Origin: Thiobacillus sp.
GTDB taxonomy: Bacteria > Pseudomonadota > Gammaproteobacteria > Burkholderiales > Thiobacillaceae
Length of the DNA: 64,000 bases
NCBI RefSeq assembly: GCF_018780105.1
Contig: NZ_JADMKC010000004.1
Location: forward strand, 62,001-126,000
Reading direction: 5' to 3'
Position numbers and translations under genes: made by a program. The notes beneath the pieces were generated by a model that saw only the letters and a list, made by a program, of their open reading frames with translations, was not told the DNA's origin and made no database searches. Shown piece after piece: positions 1-8,638 of the stretch. Within the stretch, counting starts at the first letter, position 1. Each line of letters begins with the position of its first letter.

Positions 1-10
1 GGGGGACTGA

Positions 11-1267
11 GTGCTGCGCATCGTCTGGGCGTGGCTTTTTTGTCACCTGGCGGCGCCTGCTGCCATGGCAATCGATTACCACGCAGGCCCGGACGATTAT
101 CGGGCGTATCTGCAGCGCCTGCAGCCAGGTGACCGTTTGCTGCTGCAGCCGGGCGATTACCATCATGGTTTGCCATTGCATCGTCTGTCGGGTGAGGCGG
201 GACAGCCCATCGTCATCGCCGCCGCCAACTCTGCCGCACCACCCCGGTTCATTGCCCGGCCGCGCGCCAATACGCTCAGCCTGGTCGATGTGCGGCATAT
301 CAGCGTGCGCGATCTGGAGCTCGATGGACAGAACCTGCCGGTGGACGCGGTCAAGGCTGAAGGCCACAGCCGCTTTGCCGATTTCATTACGCTGGAGCGG
401 CTGCATATCCATGACCACGCTGCATCGCAACAGAATGTGGGGATATCGACCAAGTGTCCGGCATACGGCTGGGAGATCCGGGATAACCGTATCGAGCGGG
501 TTGGCACCGGCATGTATCTGGGTGACTCGGATGGTTCGGATGCCTTCATCGGCGGACGTATCGAGGGCAACCGGATTACGCATACGCTGGGATATTCCCT
601 GCAGATCAAACATCAGAAAAGCCGGCCGGCGGAGTTTTCCGGGCGCCATGACACGCTGATTCGCTACAACATATTTTCCAAGCAGGGCAGCTTGCCCGGC
701 CCGCAGGCACGCCCCAATGTTTTGCTGGGGCACTTCCCGTTGAGCGGTGCGGGGAGCGAGGATCGCTATCTGATCCAGGGCAACCTGTTTGCGCACAATT
801 CCAGCGAAGCGCTGTTGCAGGCTGAGGGGCGGATCGCGCTGTACGACAATCTGTTCGTCAATGGCAACGGCGACGCGATTCATATTCAGCCGCATAACGA
901 TGTGCCGCGCGATATGGCCATTTTTTCCAACACCGTATTGTCCTCGGGGACCGGGATACAGGTGCGCAGCACCGGGGGTACGGCCTATCGCCAGCGGGTG
1001 GTCGGCAATCTCGTGGTAGCGGCGCAGCCCTTGCAGGGGGGAGCGACGAGCCACAACCAGACGCTGGCGTATCGCGCCGCCTGCCTGGATGTTCATCCAG
1101 CCGAATTGAACCGCTGCCTGCTTGCCGGAAGTCGGCCGCCGCCTCGCTTGCCGAGTGAACTCGCGCGCGAGCTGGCAGCTTACCCGGAGTGGAATCCGGC
1201 AACCGCTTCGTACGGCGCCCGGATCCCTGCGGGCTTGTTGCTGACGCTCGATAAGGCCGGGCCATGA
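11..1267 (+). CDS. Secreted right-handed parallel beta-helix protein
   Basis: The 418-aa product starts with a typical Sec signal peptide (about residues 1-20, ending near AAPAAMA). The rest is rich in short N/G/D-containing rungs such as IEGNRITHT, RYNIFS, IQGNLFAHN and LYDNLF, the pattern of pectate-lyase-like right-handed beta-helix proteins that bind or cleave polysaccharide. The start is GTG; GGGGG lies at bases 1-5, and a TGA at 8-10 touches the GTG, so an upstream gene probably ends just before it. Its stop overlaps the ATG of the VanZ gene (ATGA), so the two are translationally coupled. The likely role is extracytoplasmic processing or binding of an exopolysaccharide. Substrate and catalytic residues cannot be assigned from sequence alone. 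Confidence 0.8.
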   Translation: MLRIVWAWLFCHLAAPAAMAIDYHAGPDDYRAYLQRLQPGDRLLLQPGDYHHGLPLHRLSGEAGQPIVIAAANSAAPPRFIARPRANTLSLVDVRHISVRDLELDGQNLPVDAVKAEGHSRFADFITLERLHIHDHAASQQNVGISTKCPAYGWEIRDNRIERVGTGMYLGDSDGSDAFIGGRIEGNRITHTLGYSLQIKHQKSRPAEFSGRHDTLIRYNIFSKQGSLPGPQARPNVLLGHFPLSGAGSEDRYLIQGNLFAHNSSEALLQAEGRIALYDNLFVNGNGDAIHIQPHNDVPRDMAIFSNTVLSSGTGIQVRSTGGTAYRQRVVGNLVVAAQPLQGGATSHNQTLAYRAACLDVHPAELNRCLLAGSRPPPRLPSELARELAAYPEWNPATASYGARIPAGLLLTLDKAGP

Positions 1268-3570
1268 GTCGCCAGGCAGATCGATTCGCTTCGCTTCAAG
1301 GGCTGCTGTGGCTGGGTGCGCTGGCTTACACGGCGTTCGTGATTTACGGCAGTCTGGTGCCGCTGGATTTCAGGACTTTGCCGTGGGAAGAGGCCGTTGC
1401 CCGCTTTAGCCGGATTCCTTTCCTCAAACTCGGTATCGGGTCGCGCGCCGACTGGATGGCCAACCTGCTGTTGTTCATTCCGCTGGCATTTTTGTGGATG
1501 GGCGCGTTGTCGGCCGGTTCCGGCACGCTGGCAAAAGGGCTGGCCACTCTGGCGCTGATTCCCGCGGCCACCGCCCTGAGTGTGGGCATCGAGTTTACCC
1601 AGCTGTATTTCCCACAGCGCACCGTGTCGCAAAACGACATCCTGGCCGAAACCCTGGGCGGTCTCATCGGGGTGCTGACCTGGTGGGTGGCCGGCGACCG
1701 TTTTCTGGCGTGGCTGCAATCGTGGCAGCACCAGCACGCGCAGGCGGCCCTGGCGGAAAGGCTGGCCTGGGTGTATTGGGCGGCCGTGCTTGTTTACAAC
1801 GTTCTGCCGCTCGATCTGACCATCAGCCTGGTCGAGATTTTTCACAAATGGCAGAGCGGCATGGTCAATCTGATTCCGTTCGGCCGCTTGCCGGATGATG
1901 CCGCCTATGCGCTGTACGAAATCGCCACCGATGCCTTGATCTGGTTTCCGCTTGCTCTGCTGTGGCGGCTCGATGGCACGCGCAGTGCTTGGCGGGCGTG
2001 GGGCATGACGCTGGCGACCGCCGTGTTGCTGGAATGCATGCAGCTGTTCGTGTTTTCACGGGTGAGCGATGTCACCGACCTGTTCACTGCGGCAGCCGGC
2101 GCGGCACTGGGCGGTCTTGCGGGCGGACGTCTGGTTGCCCGCGCAATACCGCACGATGAAGCGCTGCCGTGGGCCAGATGGCTGTCATTCGTTCTGGCGG
2201 CAGCCTGGATGGCTGTCTTGTGTTTCGTGTTCTGGTTCCCCTTCGACTTTCGCACTGATGGCGCTTTCATCAAGAGCCGGCTCGACTTTGTGCAGCGGGT
2301 GCCGTTCGAGGTGTATTACTTTGGCACCGAATACCGCGCCATCACCGAGGTGCTGCGCAAAACCCTGTTCTTTGCCCCGCTCGGCGGCTTGCTGGCCTGG
2401 GGCGTCGCGCGCCAGCCGTGGCGCTGGCGCAGTCCGTTGTTTGGATTGTCGATGCTGGTGCTGATGGGGATGCCTGCCCTGATCGAGTTCGGGCAACTGA
2501 TGTTGCCGCACAAAATCGTGGACACCACAGACTGGCTGCTGGCCTGGCTGGGCGGGCTGGCGGGCTATGCGGTCGCGCGCCGCATGCTGCGGGCACCACG
2601 TCAGCCCTTCGCAGCGGTGGAATCGGCCGCACCACGCACCCGGGCCGCTGCCCCGGCGTTCGCCGCGCGTGGCTATTTCATCGGTGTGGTGCTGGGCCTG
2701 AGTGGCTTGTTCTGGGGCATGGCGCATATGCCTTTCGTGCCCTACAACGTGCGCGAACTGCTGGGGCAGGATACGGGCGGATGGGCAGCGCCCTTGCTTG
2801 CGCTGGCTTGTGTCTGGCTGGCGGTGTGGCCGGTGTGGCTGGCGCGGCGTCAGGTGTCGGGGCGTGTACGTATGCTGCAACTGCCCTTCGGCTTGCTGGT
2901 GTATGGCATGGTGCTGTTCGGCCTGTTGCAGGCGGCGGTGCCGGATGAAAGCCTGCACGATCTGGTCGGCAGCCCGGTGCTGGGCTGGTCGGGACAATGG
3001 GAAACCGGTGTGCGCTGGGTCGCGTTGGCGGCGATGCCCGGCGCCTTGTTGTATCTGGCCGCACAAACTGCGCGTCGCTGGCGCGGCTTGCGCCTCGGTG
3101 TGCTGCATTTTTGGGCGGCGCTTCCGGTGCTGCTGTTTGCATACTGGGGCGTGGTGGTCGCCGCGGCGACCGACAACTTGATCGAGCTGATCGCAGCTCC
3201 GCAGCCGCTGGCGTTTACCGCATTGTGCGCCTGGCTGTACAGCCTGTTTCTCGCTGCTGCCCTACTGGCTTCGCCGGTTGACGCGGCATTGCGACGGACG
3301 CGATGGGTCGTCCTGGCCGCTTCGCTGCCCTTGGCCATTGGCTTGCTGCAGCTTGGGCTGGCAGGCGAAATCGACAAATACGGCCAGCGGTTTTCGGCCC
3401 TGCAGTTCCTGCTGAGCAGCGATCGCCAGCACTACGCCGCACTGCCTGTCATCTGGCTGCGCTACAGTGCGCTGCACATGCTTGTCATTGCTGCGCTTGC
3501 CTTCATACAATGGCCCACCTTCCGTTCTCCGCGAACCGCTCGCTCCGCACCGACCCATGGCACTGATTGA
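1264..3570 (+). CDS. VanZ-like polytopic membrane protein with three VanZ-type repeats
   Basis: This 768-aa protein has many hydrophobic segments. Three stretches resemble one another and the VanZ fold: one near residues 15-145 (VIYGSLVPLDFRT...), one near 160-280 (VLVYNVLPLDLTI...) and one near 300-440 (VFWFPFDFRTDGAF...). Each begins with an aromatic/PLDF-type motif after a TM helix and ends in an E-[FC]-x-QL segment (GIEFTQLYF, LLECMQLF, LIEFGQLML). A further block of TM helices fills the C-terminal 300 residues. VanZ-family proteins sit in the inner membrane and often accompany exopolysaccharide/exosortase loci; their biochemical function is poorly defined. The gene overlaps its neighbours on both sides (4 nt upstream, 14 nt downstream), so it belongs to one transcription unit. 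Confidence 0.8.
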   Translation: MSRQADRFASLQGLLWLGALAYTAFVIYGSLVPLDFRTLPWEEAVARFSRIPFLKLGIGSRADWMANLLLFIPLAFLWMGALSAGSGTLAKGLATLALIPAATALSVGIEFTQLYFPQRTVSQNDILAETLGGLIGVLTWWVAGDRFLAWLQSWQHQHAQAALAERLAWVYWAAVLVYNVLPLDLTISLVEIFHKWQSGMVNLIPFGRLPDDAAYALYEIATDALIWFPLALLWRLDGTRSAWRAWGMTLATAVLLECMQLFVFSRVSDVTDLFTAAAGAALGGLAGGRLVARAIPHDEALPWARWLSFVLAAAWMAVLCFVFWFPFDFRTDGAFIKSRLDFVQRVPFEVYYFGTEYRAITEVLRKTLFFAPLGGLLAWGVARQPWRWRSPLFGLSMLVLMGMPALIEFGQLMLPHKIVDTTDWLLAWLGGLAGYAVARRMLRAPRQPFAAVESAAPRTRAAAPAFAARGYFIGVVLGLSGLFWGMAHMPFVPYNVRELLGQDTGGWAAPLLALACVWLAVWPVWLARRQVSGRVRMLQLPFGLLVYGMVLFGLLQAAVPDESLHDLVGSPVLGWSGQWETGVRWVALAAMPGALLYLAAQTARRWRGLRLGVLHFWAALPVLLFAYWGVVVAAATDNLIELIAAPQPLAFTALCAWLYSLFLAAALLASPVDAALRRTRWVVLAASLPLAIGLLQLGLAGEIDKYGQRFSALQFLLSSDRQHYAALPVIWLRYSALHMLVIAALAFIQWPTFRSPRTARSAPTHGTD

Positions 3571-4513
3571 CGTTTTTAATGGCGATGCCGATGGCATCTG
3601 CGCCTTGCACCAGTTGCGCCTGAGCGCCCCCGCCGATTCCGAGCTTGTGACCGGCCCCAAGCGCGATATCAGCCTGTTGAAACGGGTGCGGGCGCAGGCG
3701 GGCGACGAGGTCACGGTGCTCGATATCGCGTTGTCGAAAAACCGCGATGCGCTCGACCGTCTGCTCGAAGCGGGCGCGCGGGTCCGTTACTTCGATCATC
3801 ACCAGCCGGGCGACATTCCGGTTCACCCTCATTTCGAACCGCATATCGACACCGATGCCAATGTCTGCAGCAGCCTGCTGGTGGACCAGTATCTGGGCGG
3901 CAAGCAGCGCGTATGGGCGGTGACCGCGGCATTCGGCGACAATCTGGCCGATGCCGCGCGGCAGGCAGCGGCGCCGTTGAATTTGTCTGCCAGCCAGCTG
4001 GCGCAGTTGCAGTCGCTCGGCGAATGTCTCAACTACAACGGCTACGGTGAAACGCTCGACGATCTGTTCTTCGACCCGGCCGAGCTGTATCGCCAGCTGC
4101 GCCCCTACGCTGACCCGTTCGCTTTTATCGCCGAGTCGGCGGCCTATCCAACCCTGAATACCGGCTATCAGAGCGATATGGCACGCGCGGTGGCGGTGCC
4201 CGCGGCAGAGGCGCGCAGCAGCGGACGCATCTTCATGCTGCCGGCGGAAAAATGGGCGCGACGGATTTCCGGCGTGTTCGGTAACCAACTCGCGGTCGAG
4301 TCGCCCGCACAGGCGCATGCCGTGTTGACTGCCAAACCGGAAGGCGGCTACGTCGTGAGCGTGCGTGCGCCGCTCGCCAATAAGTCAGGCGCCGATACCT
4401 TGTGCAGTCAGTTCGAAACCGGCGGCGGGCGCAAGGGCGCAGCCGGTATCAATCATTTGCCCGAAGCTGAACTGGCCCGCTTCAATGCCGCTTTCTTCGA
4501 CATTTATCGCTGA
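3557..4513 (+). CDS. DHH-family phosphoesterase-like protein
   Basis: The ORF track starts this gene too early, at 3467. The ATG at 3557 gives a 318-aa protein that opens directly on the family motif MALIDVFNGDADGICALHQL. The first metal-binding motif is FNGDADG (about residues 7-13), and the signature DHH appears in RYFDHHQPGDIP (about residue 82). A C-terminal GGGRKGAAGINHLP segment resembles the DHHA1 substrate-binding domain. DHH proteins are Mn-dependent phosphodiesterases acting on linear nucleotides, cyclic dinucleotides or pyrophosphate. Which of these applies cannot be told here. The start overlaps the VanZ gene by 14 nt, and the sat-cysC-like gene follows 16 nt downstream, so it is co-transcribed with the surface-polysaccharide genes. 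Confidence 0.8.
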   Translation: MALIDVFNGDADGICALHQLRLSAPADSELVTGPKRDISLLKRVRAQAGDEVTVLDIALSKNRDALDRLLEAGARVRYFDHHQPGDIPVHPHFEPHIDTDANVCSSLLVDQYLGGKQRVWAVTAAFGDNLADAARQAAAPLNLSASQLAQLQSLGECLNYNGYGETLDDLFFDPAELYRQLRPYADPFAFIAESAAYPTLNTGYQSDMARAVAVPAAEARSSGRIFMLPAEKWARRISGVFGNQLAVESPAQAHAVLTAKPEGGYVVSVRAPLANKSGADTLCSQFETGGGRKGAAGINHLPEAELARFNAAFFDIYR

Positions 4514-4529
4514 ACTTTCCGGACCCGAC

Positions 4530-6158
4530 ATGAACCAGCTCATCGCACCTTACGGCGGCACTCTCGTTAACCTGATCGACCCCGAGAAAGGCGAGTCGCT
4601 CAAGCAGGAGGCCCTGGGCCTGCCTTCGCTTGACCTCGACTGGAGGCAGCAATGCGAGCTGGAAATGCTGATGACCGGCGCCTATTCGCCGCTTGCCGGT
4701 TTCATGACACAGGCCCAGTGCGCGCGAGTCGAAGCCGAACAGCAGCTTGATGACGGCAGCTTCTGGCCACTACCGGTCAGTCTCGTCAGCCGGCAGAAAG
4801 CCGCAGCCGAACTCAAGGCCGGCGACCGGGTGGCGCTGCGCGATGGCGAGGGCTTCATGCTCGCCGTGTTGACGGTCAGCGATGCCTGGGAAAATCGGGG
4901 CGTCTGGCATTTGGGTGGTGCGGTCGAGGGCGTGGCCTTGCCGCCGCACCCGGATTTCGTCGCCCTGCGCGCCACCCCGCTTGAATTGCGCGCCCTGTTT
5001 GCCAAGCGCGGCTGGCGCCGGGTGGTCGCCTGGCAGGCGCGCCAGCCGATGCACCGTGCGCAATTCGAGTTCTGCCTGAAAAGTGCGATCGAAAACGAAG
5101 CTAACTTGCTGCTGCACCCACAGGCCGGCGGCGATATCACCGATGCGCCGGCTTATTTTGGCCTGGTGCGCAGTTTCATTGCCATTCGCGAACGTTTTCC
5201 GGTGGCCTCCACCCAGTTGTCCCTACTGCCTGCACCGCCGCGCGAGGCAAGCGCCCAGGCCCTGCTCCTGCGCGCCATCGTTGCGCGCAACTACGGTTGC
5301 GGATTGTTGATTGCCGGCGGCGAACACCAGACCGATGGTGAATACCGGCGCGGCATCGACCTCGATCAACCGGAGGGCGCGGCTTCGCTGACCAGGCTGT
5401 CCGAGGCGATCGGCGTGCGCCTGATTGCTTATCCGCGCATGGTGTATGTGGAAGATCGCGCCGAACACCTGCCCGAGTCCGAAGCTCCGACGGGTGCCCG
5501 GCAGCTGACGCTGAGTGGCGAAGAATTCCAGCGCCGTATGCAGTCCGGTCTGAAAATCCCGGACTGGTACAGTTTTCCCGAGGTGCTGGCGGAACTGCAC
5601 CGTCAGAGTCCACCGCGTGAACGGCAGGGCTTTACGGTGTTTTTTACCGGCCTGTCCGGCGCGGGCAAATCCACCCTCGCGCGCTCGCTTGCGGCGCGCC
5701 TGATGGAAATGGGCGGACGCTGCGTCACCCTGCTCGACGGCGATATCGTGCGCCGCCATCTATCGTCTGAACTCGGGTTTACCAAGGCGCATCGCGACAT
5801 CAACGTGCGCCGCATCGGCTTCGTGGCGAGCGAAATTACCAAGAACCGCGGCATTGCCATCTGCGCCCCGATCGCACCCTATCGTCAGACCCGCCGCGAC
5901 GTGCGCGCCATGATCGAGTCGGTAGGCGGCTTCGTTGAAATCCACGTTGCCACGCCGATCGAAACTTGCGAAGGCCGCGACCGCAAAGGCTTGTATGCCA
6001 AAGCGCGGGCGGGGTTGATCCCCGAGTTCACCGGCGTGTCTGATCCCTACGAGGTGCCGGAAAAACCGGAACTGGCGATCGACACCACCGGACTCGGCAT
6101 CGACGAAGCCGTGCAGCAGATTCTGCTCAAGCTGGAGCACGAGGGTTATCTGCGTTGA
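4530..6158 (+). CDS. ATP-sulfurylase-like/APS kinase fusion
   Basis: The ATG at 4530 gives 542 aa beginning MNQLIAPYGGTLVNL, the usual Sat N-terminus; the ORF-track start at 4365 lies inside the DHH gene. Residues 1-150 resemble the PUA-like Sat domain, 150-355 the Sat catalytic domain, and 365-542 APS kinase (CysC). The kinase half is complete: P-loop GLSGAGKS at about 374-381, a DGD motif, and the ITKNRGIAICAPIAPY and GLYAKARAG segments. The sulfurylase half is degenerate at its signatures: the canonical QTRNPxHRAH reads QARQPMHRAQ (about 169-178), and GRDHAG reads GGEHQT (about 263-268). APS kinase makes PAPS, the sulfate donor. With VanZ and beta-helix neighbours, a role in sulfating a surface polysaccharide is an inference. 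A bidirectional terminator follows. Confidence 0.88.
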   Translation: MNQLIAPYGGTLVNLIDPEKGESLKQEALGLPSLDLDWRQQCELEMLMTGAYSPLAGFMTQAQCARVEAEQQLDDGSFWPLPVSLVSRQKAAAELKAGDRVALRDGEGFMLAVLTVSDAWENRGVWHLGGAVEGVALPPHPDFVALRATPLELRALFAKRGWRRVVAWQARQPMHRAQFEFCLKSAIENEANLLLHPQAGGDITDAPAYFGLVRSFIAIRERFPVASTQLSLLPAPPREASAQALLLRAIVARNYGCGLLIAGGEHQTDGEYRRGIDLDQPEGAASLTRLSEAIGVRLIAYPRMVYVEDRAEHLPESEAPTGARQLTLSGEEFQRRMQSGLKIPDWYSFPEVLAELHRQSPPRERQGFTVFFTGLSGAGKSTLARSLAARLMEMGGRCVTLLDGDIVRRHLSSELGFTKAHRDINVRRIGFVASEITKNRGIAICAPIAPYRQTRRDVRAMIESVGGFVEIHVATPIETCEGRDRKGLYAKARAGLIPEFTGVSDPYEVPEKPELAIDTTGLGIDEAVQQILLKLEHEGYLR

Positions 6159-6176
6159 CCGGGTCTGATCGGACGT

Positions 6177-6208
6177 AAAAAAAGCCGACGCATGCGTCGG
6201 CTTTTTTT
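6177..6208. terminator. Bidirectional Rho-independent terminator
   Basis: A 9-bp GC-rich self-complementary stem (GCCGACGCA/TGCGTCGGC) is flanked by seven A on the left and seven T on the right. It can therefore end the rightward sulfurylase/kinase transcript and the leftward PEP-CTERM transcript, whose stop codons lie at 6158 and 6226. Confidence 0.9.
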
Positions 6209-6225
6209 GTGCTGCGAAGGGGCTA

Positions 6226-6975
6226 TCAGGCGGCTTTGCGGCGACGCATGGCTGCCAGACCAGCCATGCCGATGCCCAGCAGAGCCAGGGAAGCGGGTTC
6301 AGGCACGCCATTGGTGGGCGGCAGGCTGCCTTGATCCAGCAGTGCGTATTTAATTTCGCCTCCGGCGACCAACACCTCACCTGATCCGGTCCCCCAGAAT
6401 TGGACTTTCGTGAAGTCGCCCGAGTCATCAAAAGCGGCTACGAAAATCTCGTGCACGATGCTGCCGGCAGCATTCGGGAACTGGCCTTCTGTTTCAGTCG
6501 ATGCAGAGGCCACCAGGATTGGGGCGCCGTCGTCGAACGAGATGTACAGATCTGTAGTCGGGTTGAAGCAGCAGGTCGCCCAATCGCCAACTTCAAATCC
6601 GAATGAGTTCACAGGGTTGTTGAAGGTGAAGGTGATGCCGCTGGCAATGGTCCCATTCGACCCAGGAAAGTTGCCATCAGGATTGATGCTGATAACTTGG
6701 CCAGACATTGAGCCGTAGGTGGTCGGGAAAAGGCTGCCACCGTTGTTGCGCGTAATGGTGTAATCCGTGCGGACGATGCTGGTGCCACCAGACGGCAGCG
6801 CAGCCCAAACGTCTGAAACAACTGTACCGCCTGCGCCGGTCACGGTGGCGTCAAACGAAGCCGAGCCGGTGGGGATGCCATCAAAAACGGTCAGGATGGT
6901 TGCATTGGCGATGCCGCTGAACAGCACGGTGGCTGCGATGGAAGCGGGAATAAGGTGCTTGAGTTTGAGGGTCAT
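6226..6975 (-). CDS. PEP-CTERM sorting-domain protein (surface/exported)
   Basis: The 249-aa protein has a signal peptide (MTLKLKHLIPASIAATVLFSGIANA region) and ends with a classical PEP-CTERM tail: VPEPASLALLGIGMAGL followed by a short Arg-rich end. That tail is recognised by exosortase (XrtA/EpsH type) in the inner membrane and removed during export. The middle is a beta-rich, Gly/Thr/Ser-rich low-Lys region with one CC pair, of no assignable function. AGGAGAT lies just before the ATG. No exosortase gene is visible in this window. The gene is single, flanked by a terminator and by its own candidate sigma-54 promoter at 7085-7100. Confidence 0.88.
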   Translation of the reverse strand: MTLKLKHLIPASIAATVLFSGIANATILTVFDGIPTGSASFDATVTGAGGTVVSDVWAALPSGGTSIVRTDYTITRNNGGSLFPTTYGSMSGQVISINPDGNFPGSNGTIASGITFTFNNPVNSFGFEVGDWATCCFNPTTDLYISFDDGAPILVASASTETEGQFPNAAGSIVHEIFVAAFDDSGDFTKVQFWGTGSGEVLVAGGEIKYALLDQGSLPPTNGVPEPASLALLGIGMAGLAAMRRRKAA

Positions 6976-7084
6976 GCCAATCTCCTGAAGGTTGAATACA
7001 TCGGATTCAAAAACTTGAAGCGAAAGAAGGCAGATACAAAGTTCAAGCCCGTTTACCCAATTTCACTTGCTTGCCAGGAGATAA

Positions 7085-7100
7085 AGCACTAGTCGTGCCA
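7085..7100 (-). promoter_or_regulatory. Candidate sigma-54 promoter of the PEP-CTERM gene
   Basis: Read on the minus strand this is TGGCACGACTAGTGCT, one mismatch from the sigma-54 consensus TGGCAC-N5-TTGCW, with the invariant GG and GC correctly spaced. Transcription would start near 7073, leaving a leader of roughly 95-100 nt. The same TGGMAC-N5-KTGCTTTA pattern occurs twice upstream of the other PEP-CTERM gene (61269 and 61461). Confidence 0.7.
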
Positions 7101-7177
7101 AATGGACTTGTGTTTCAAAATATCAATTTTAAACAATGGGTTGCCTGTTGTTTTCCAAGCCGCGCCTATGCCGCGAT

Positions 7178-8629
7178 TCAGGCGGGCGTAAAGTTTTTCG
7201 ACACGCGGCTTTGCTGTTGACGAATGAATCCGCCGGCCAGCATGCCCGCTGCACTTGCAATCAGGCCGACGAACTGCGGCGGCAAGCTTGCTTCCGGTGC
7301 GATGAACTCCATCGCGATCCAGGCTATCAGACCCAGCGCAATCGACAGGCCGGCGCCGGCATTGTTGGCGCGTTTCCAGTAGAGCCCCGCCACCAGCGGT
7401 ACAAACGCGCAGGCGAGGGTGATCTTGTAGGCGTTGGCGACCATGGTGTGGATGCTGGTTTCGCTTTGCAGCGACCACAGCGAATAATCGACGACCAGCA
7501 GGGTGAACGCGACTACGACGCTGCGGGTGATCCACAGCAGTTTTTTCTGACTCATGCGATGGCGCGGCATGAGTTCCTTGATGATGTTTTCCGAAATGGT
7601 GACCGACGGCGCAAGCAGGGTGCCCGAGGCAGTGGACATGATGACCGAGAGCAGGGCACCGTAAAAAATGATCTGCGCATACAGCGGCAGGTGGGCCTTG
7701 ACGAAGGCGGGCAGCACTTGCTGGGCATCCTCGGCGAGCAGGGTCGCGGTCAGGGCCGGATCAACCAGGGTGGCGGCATAGGTCAGGTAGATCGGCACGG
7801 CGGCGAAGGCGAAATACAGCACGCCGCCGATGACTGTGCCCCACACGGCGACGCGCTCGTTTTTCGAGGCGTTGGCGCGCTGGAACACATCCTGCTGCGG
7901 GATCGAGCCCAGTCCCATGGTGAGCAGGCCGGCGACGAACGTGACAATGGCCGCCCACTCCAGCGGCGGCCAGAATTCGAACTTGCCGGCGGCGGCGGCG
8001 TGCTCGACCACCGGCGCGACGCCATTGACGGCGGGCATGTCGCCGACCAGCATCGCAATCCACAGCAGGCCGGCGACGATCACGGTCATCTGCACCAGGG
8101 TGGTCAGCGCTACCGACCACATGCCGCCGAACAAGGTGTAGAGCAGCACCACCGACGCGCCGATGTAGATACCCTGCTCCTGGGTAATGGCGCCGTCCGA
8201 CAGCACGTTGAACACCAGACCCAGCGCCACCACCTGCGCCGATACCCAGCCCAGATAGGACAGCGCAATGGCCAGTGAAATCACCATTTCGACTGGACGG
8301 TTGTAGCGTTCGCGAAAGTAATCACCCAGTGTAATCAGCTTCATGCGATACAGCGGGCGCGCAATAAACAGGCCGAACAGGATCAGCGCGAGCGAGGCGC
8401 CGAAAGGATCTGAAATCGTGGCGCCGAGGTTTTCGTCGAGGAAGGTGGCCGGGATGCCGAGCACGGTCTCGGCGCCGAACCAGGTGGCGAACACCATCGC
8501 CACCACCACGATCATCGGCAGCGAGCGTCCGGCCGTGATGTAGTCACTGGCGCTGTGCACCTTGGTGGCGGCATAAAAGCCGATGCCGAGTGAAATGACA
8601 AGATAGGCAATGACAAAACCGATCAGCAT
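7178..8629 (-). CDS. Sodium:solute symporter (SSS/PutP family)
   Basis: This 483-aa polytopic protein has about 13 hydrophobic segments and SSS-family features: N-terminal YLVISLGIGFYAATKV, a SDYITAGRSLP segment after TM1, and the FLDENLGATISDPFG and LYRMKLITLGDYFRERYN regions typical of the family. These permeases use a sodium gradient to import small solutes such as amino or organic acids. The substrate cannot be read from the sequence. The start lies 9 nt after the ubiB stop, so it is the fourth gene of the ubiE-ubiJ-ubiB transcription unit, an unusual companion for ubiquinone genes. Confidence 0.88.
   Translation of the reverse strand: MLIGFVIAYLVISLGIGFYAATKVHSASDYITAGRSLPMIVVVAMVFATWFGAETVLGIPATFLDENLGATISDPFGASLALILFGLFIARPLYRMKLITLGDYFRERYNRPVEMVISLAIALSYLGWVSAQVVALGLVFNVLSDGAITQEQGIYIGASVVLLYTLFGGMWSVALTTLVQMTVIVAGLLWIAMLVGDMPAVNGVAPVVEHAAAAGKFEFWPPLEWAAIVTFVAGLLTMGLGSIPQQDVFQRANASKNERVAVWGTVIGGVLYFAFAAVPIYLTYAATLVDPALTATLLAEDAQQVLPAFVKAHLPLYAQIIFYGALLSVIMSTASGTLLAPSVTISENIIKELMPRHRMSQKKLLWITRSVVVAFTLLVVDYSLWSLQSETSIHTMVANAYKITLACAFVPLVAGLYWKRANNAGAGLSIALGLIAWIAMEFIAPEASLPPQFVGLIASAAGMLAGGFIRQQQSRVSKNFTPA
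7187..7203. promoter_or_regulatory. Candidate enhancer (UAS) motif for the 7085 promoter
   Basis: CGTAAAGTTTTTCGACA differs at three of 17 positions from the motif copy at 61551-61567 and lies 86 bp upstream of the -24 element. It falls inside the last codons of the symporter gene, so its conservation is partly constrained by coding sequence and it is the weakest of the three copies. Confidence 0.45.
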
Positions 8630-8638
8630 GGCGAGTCC

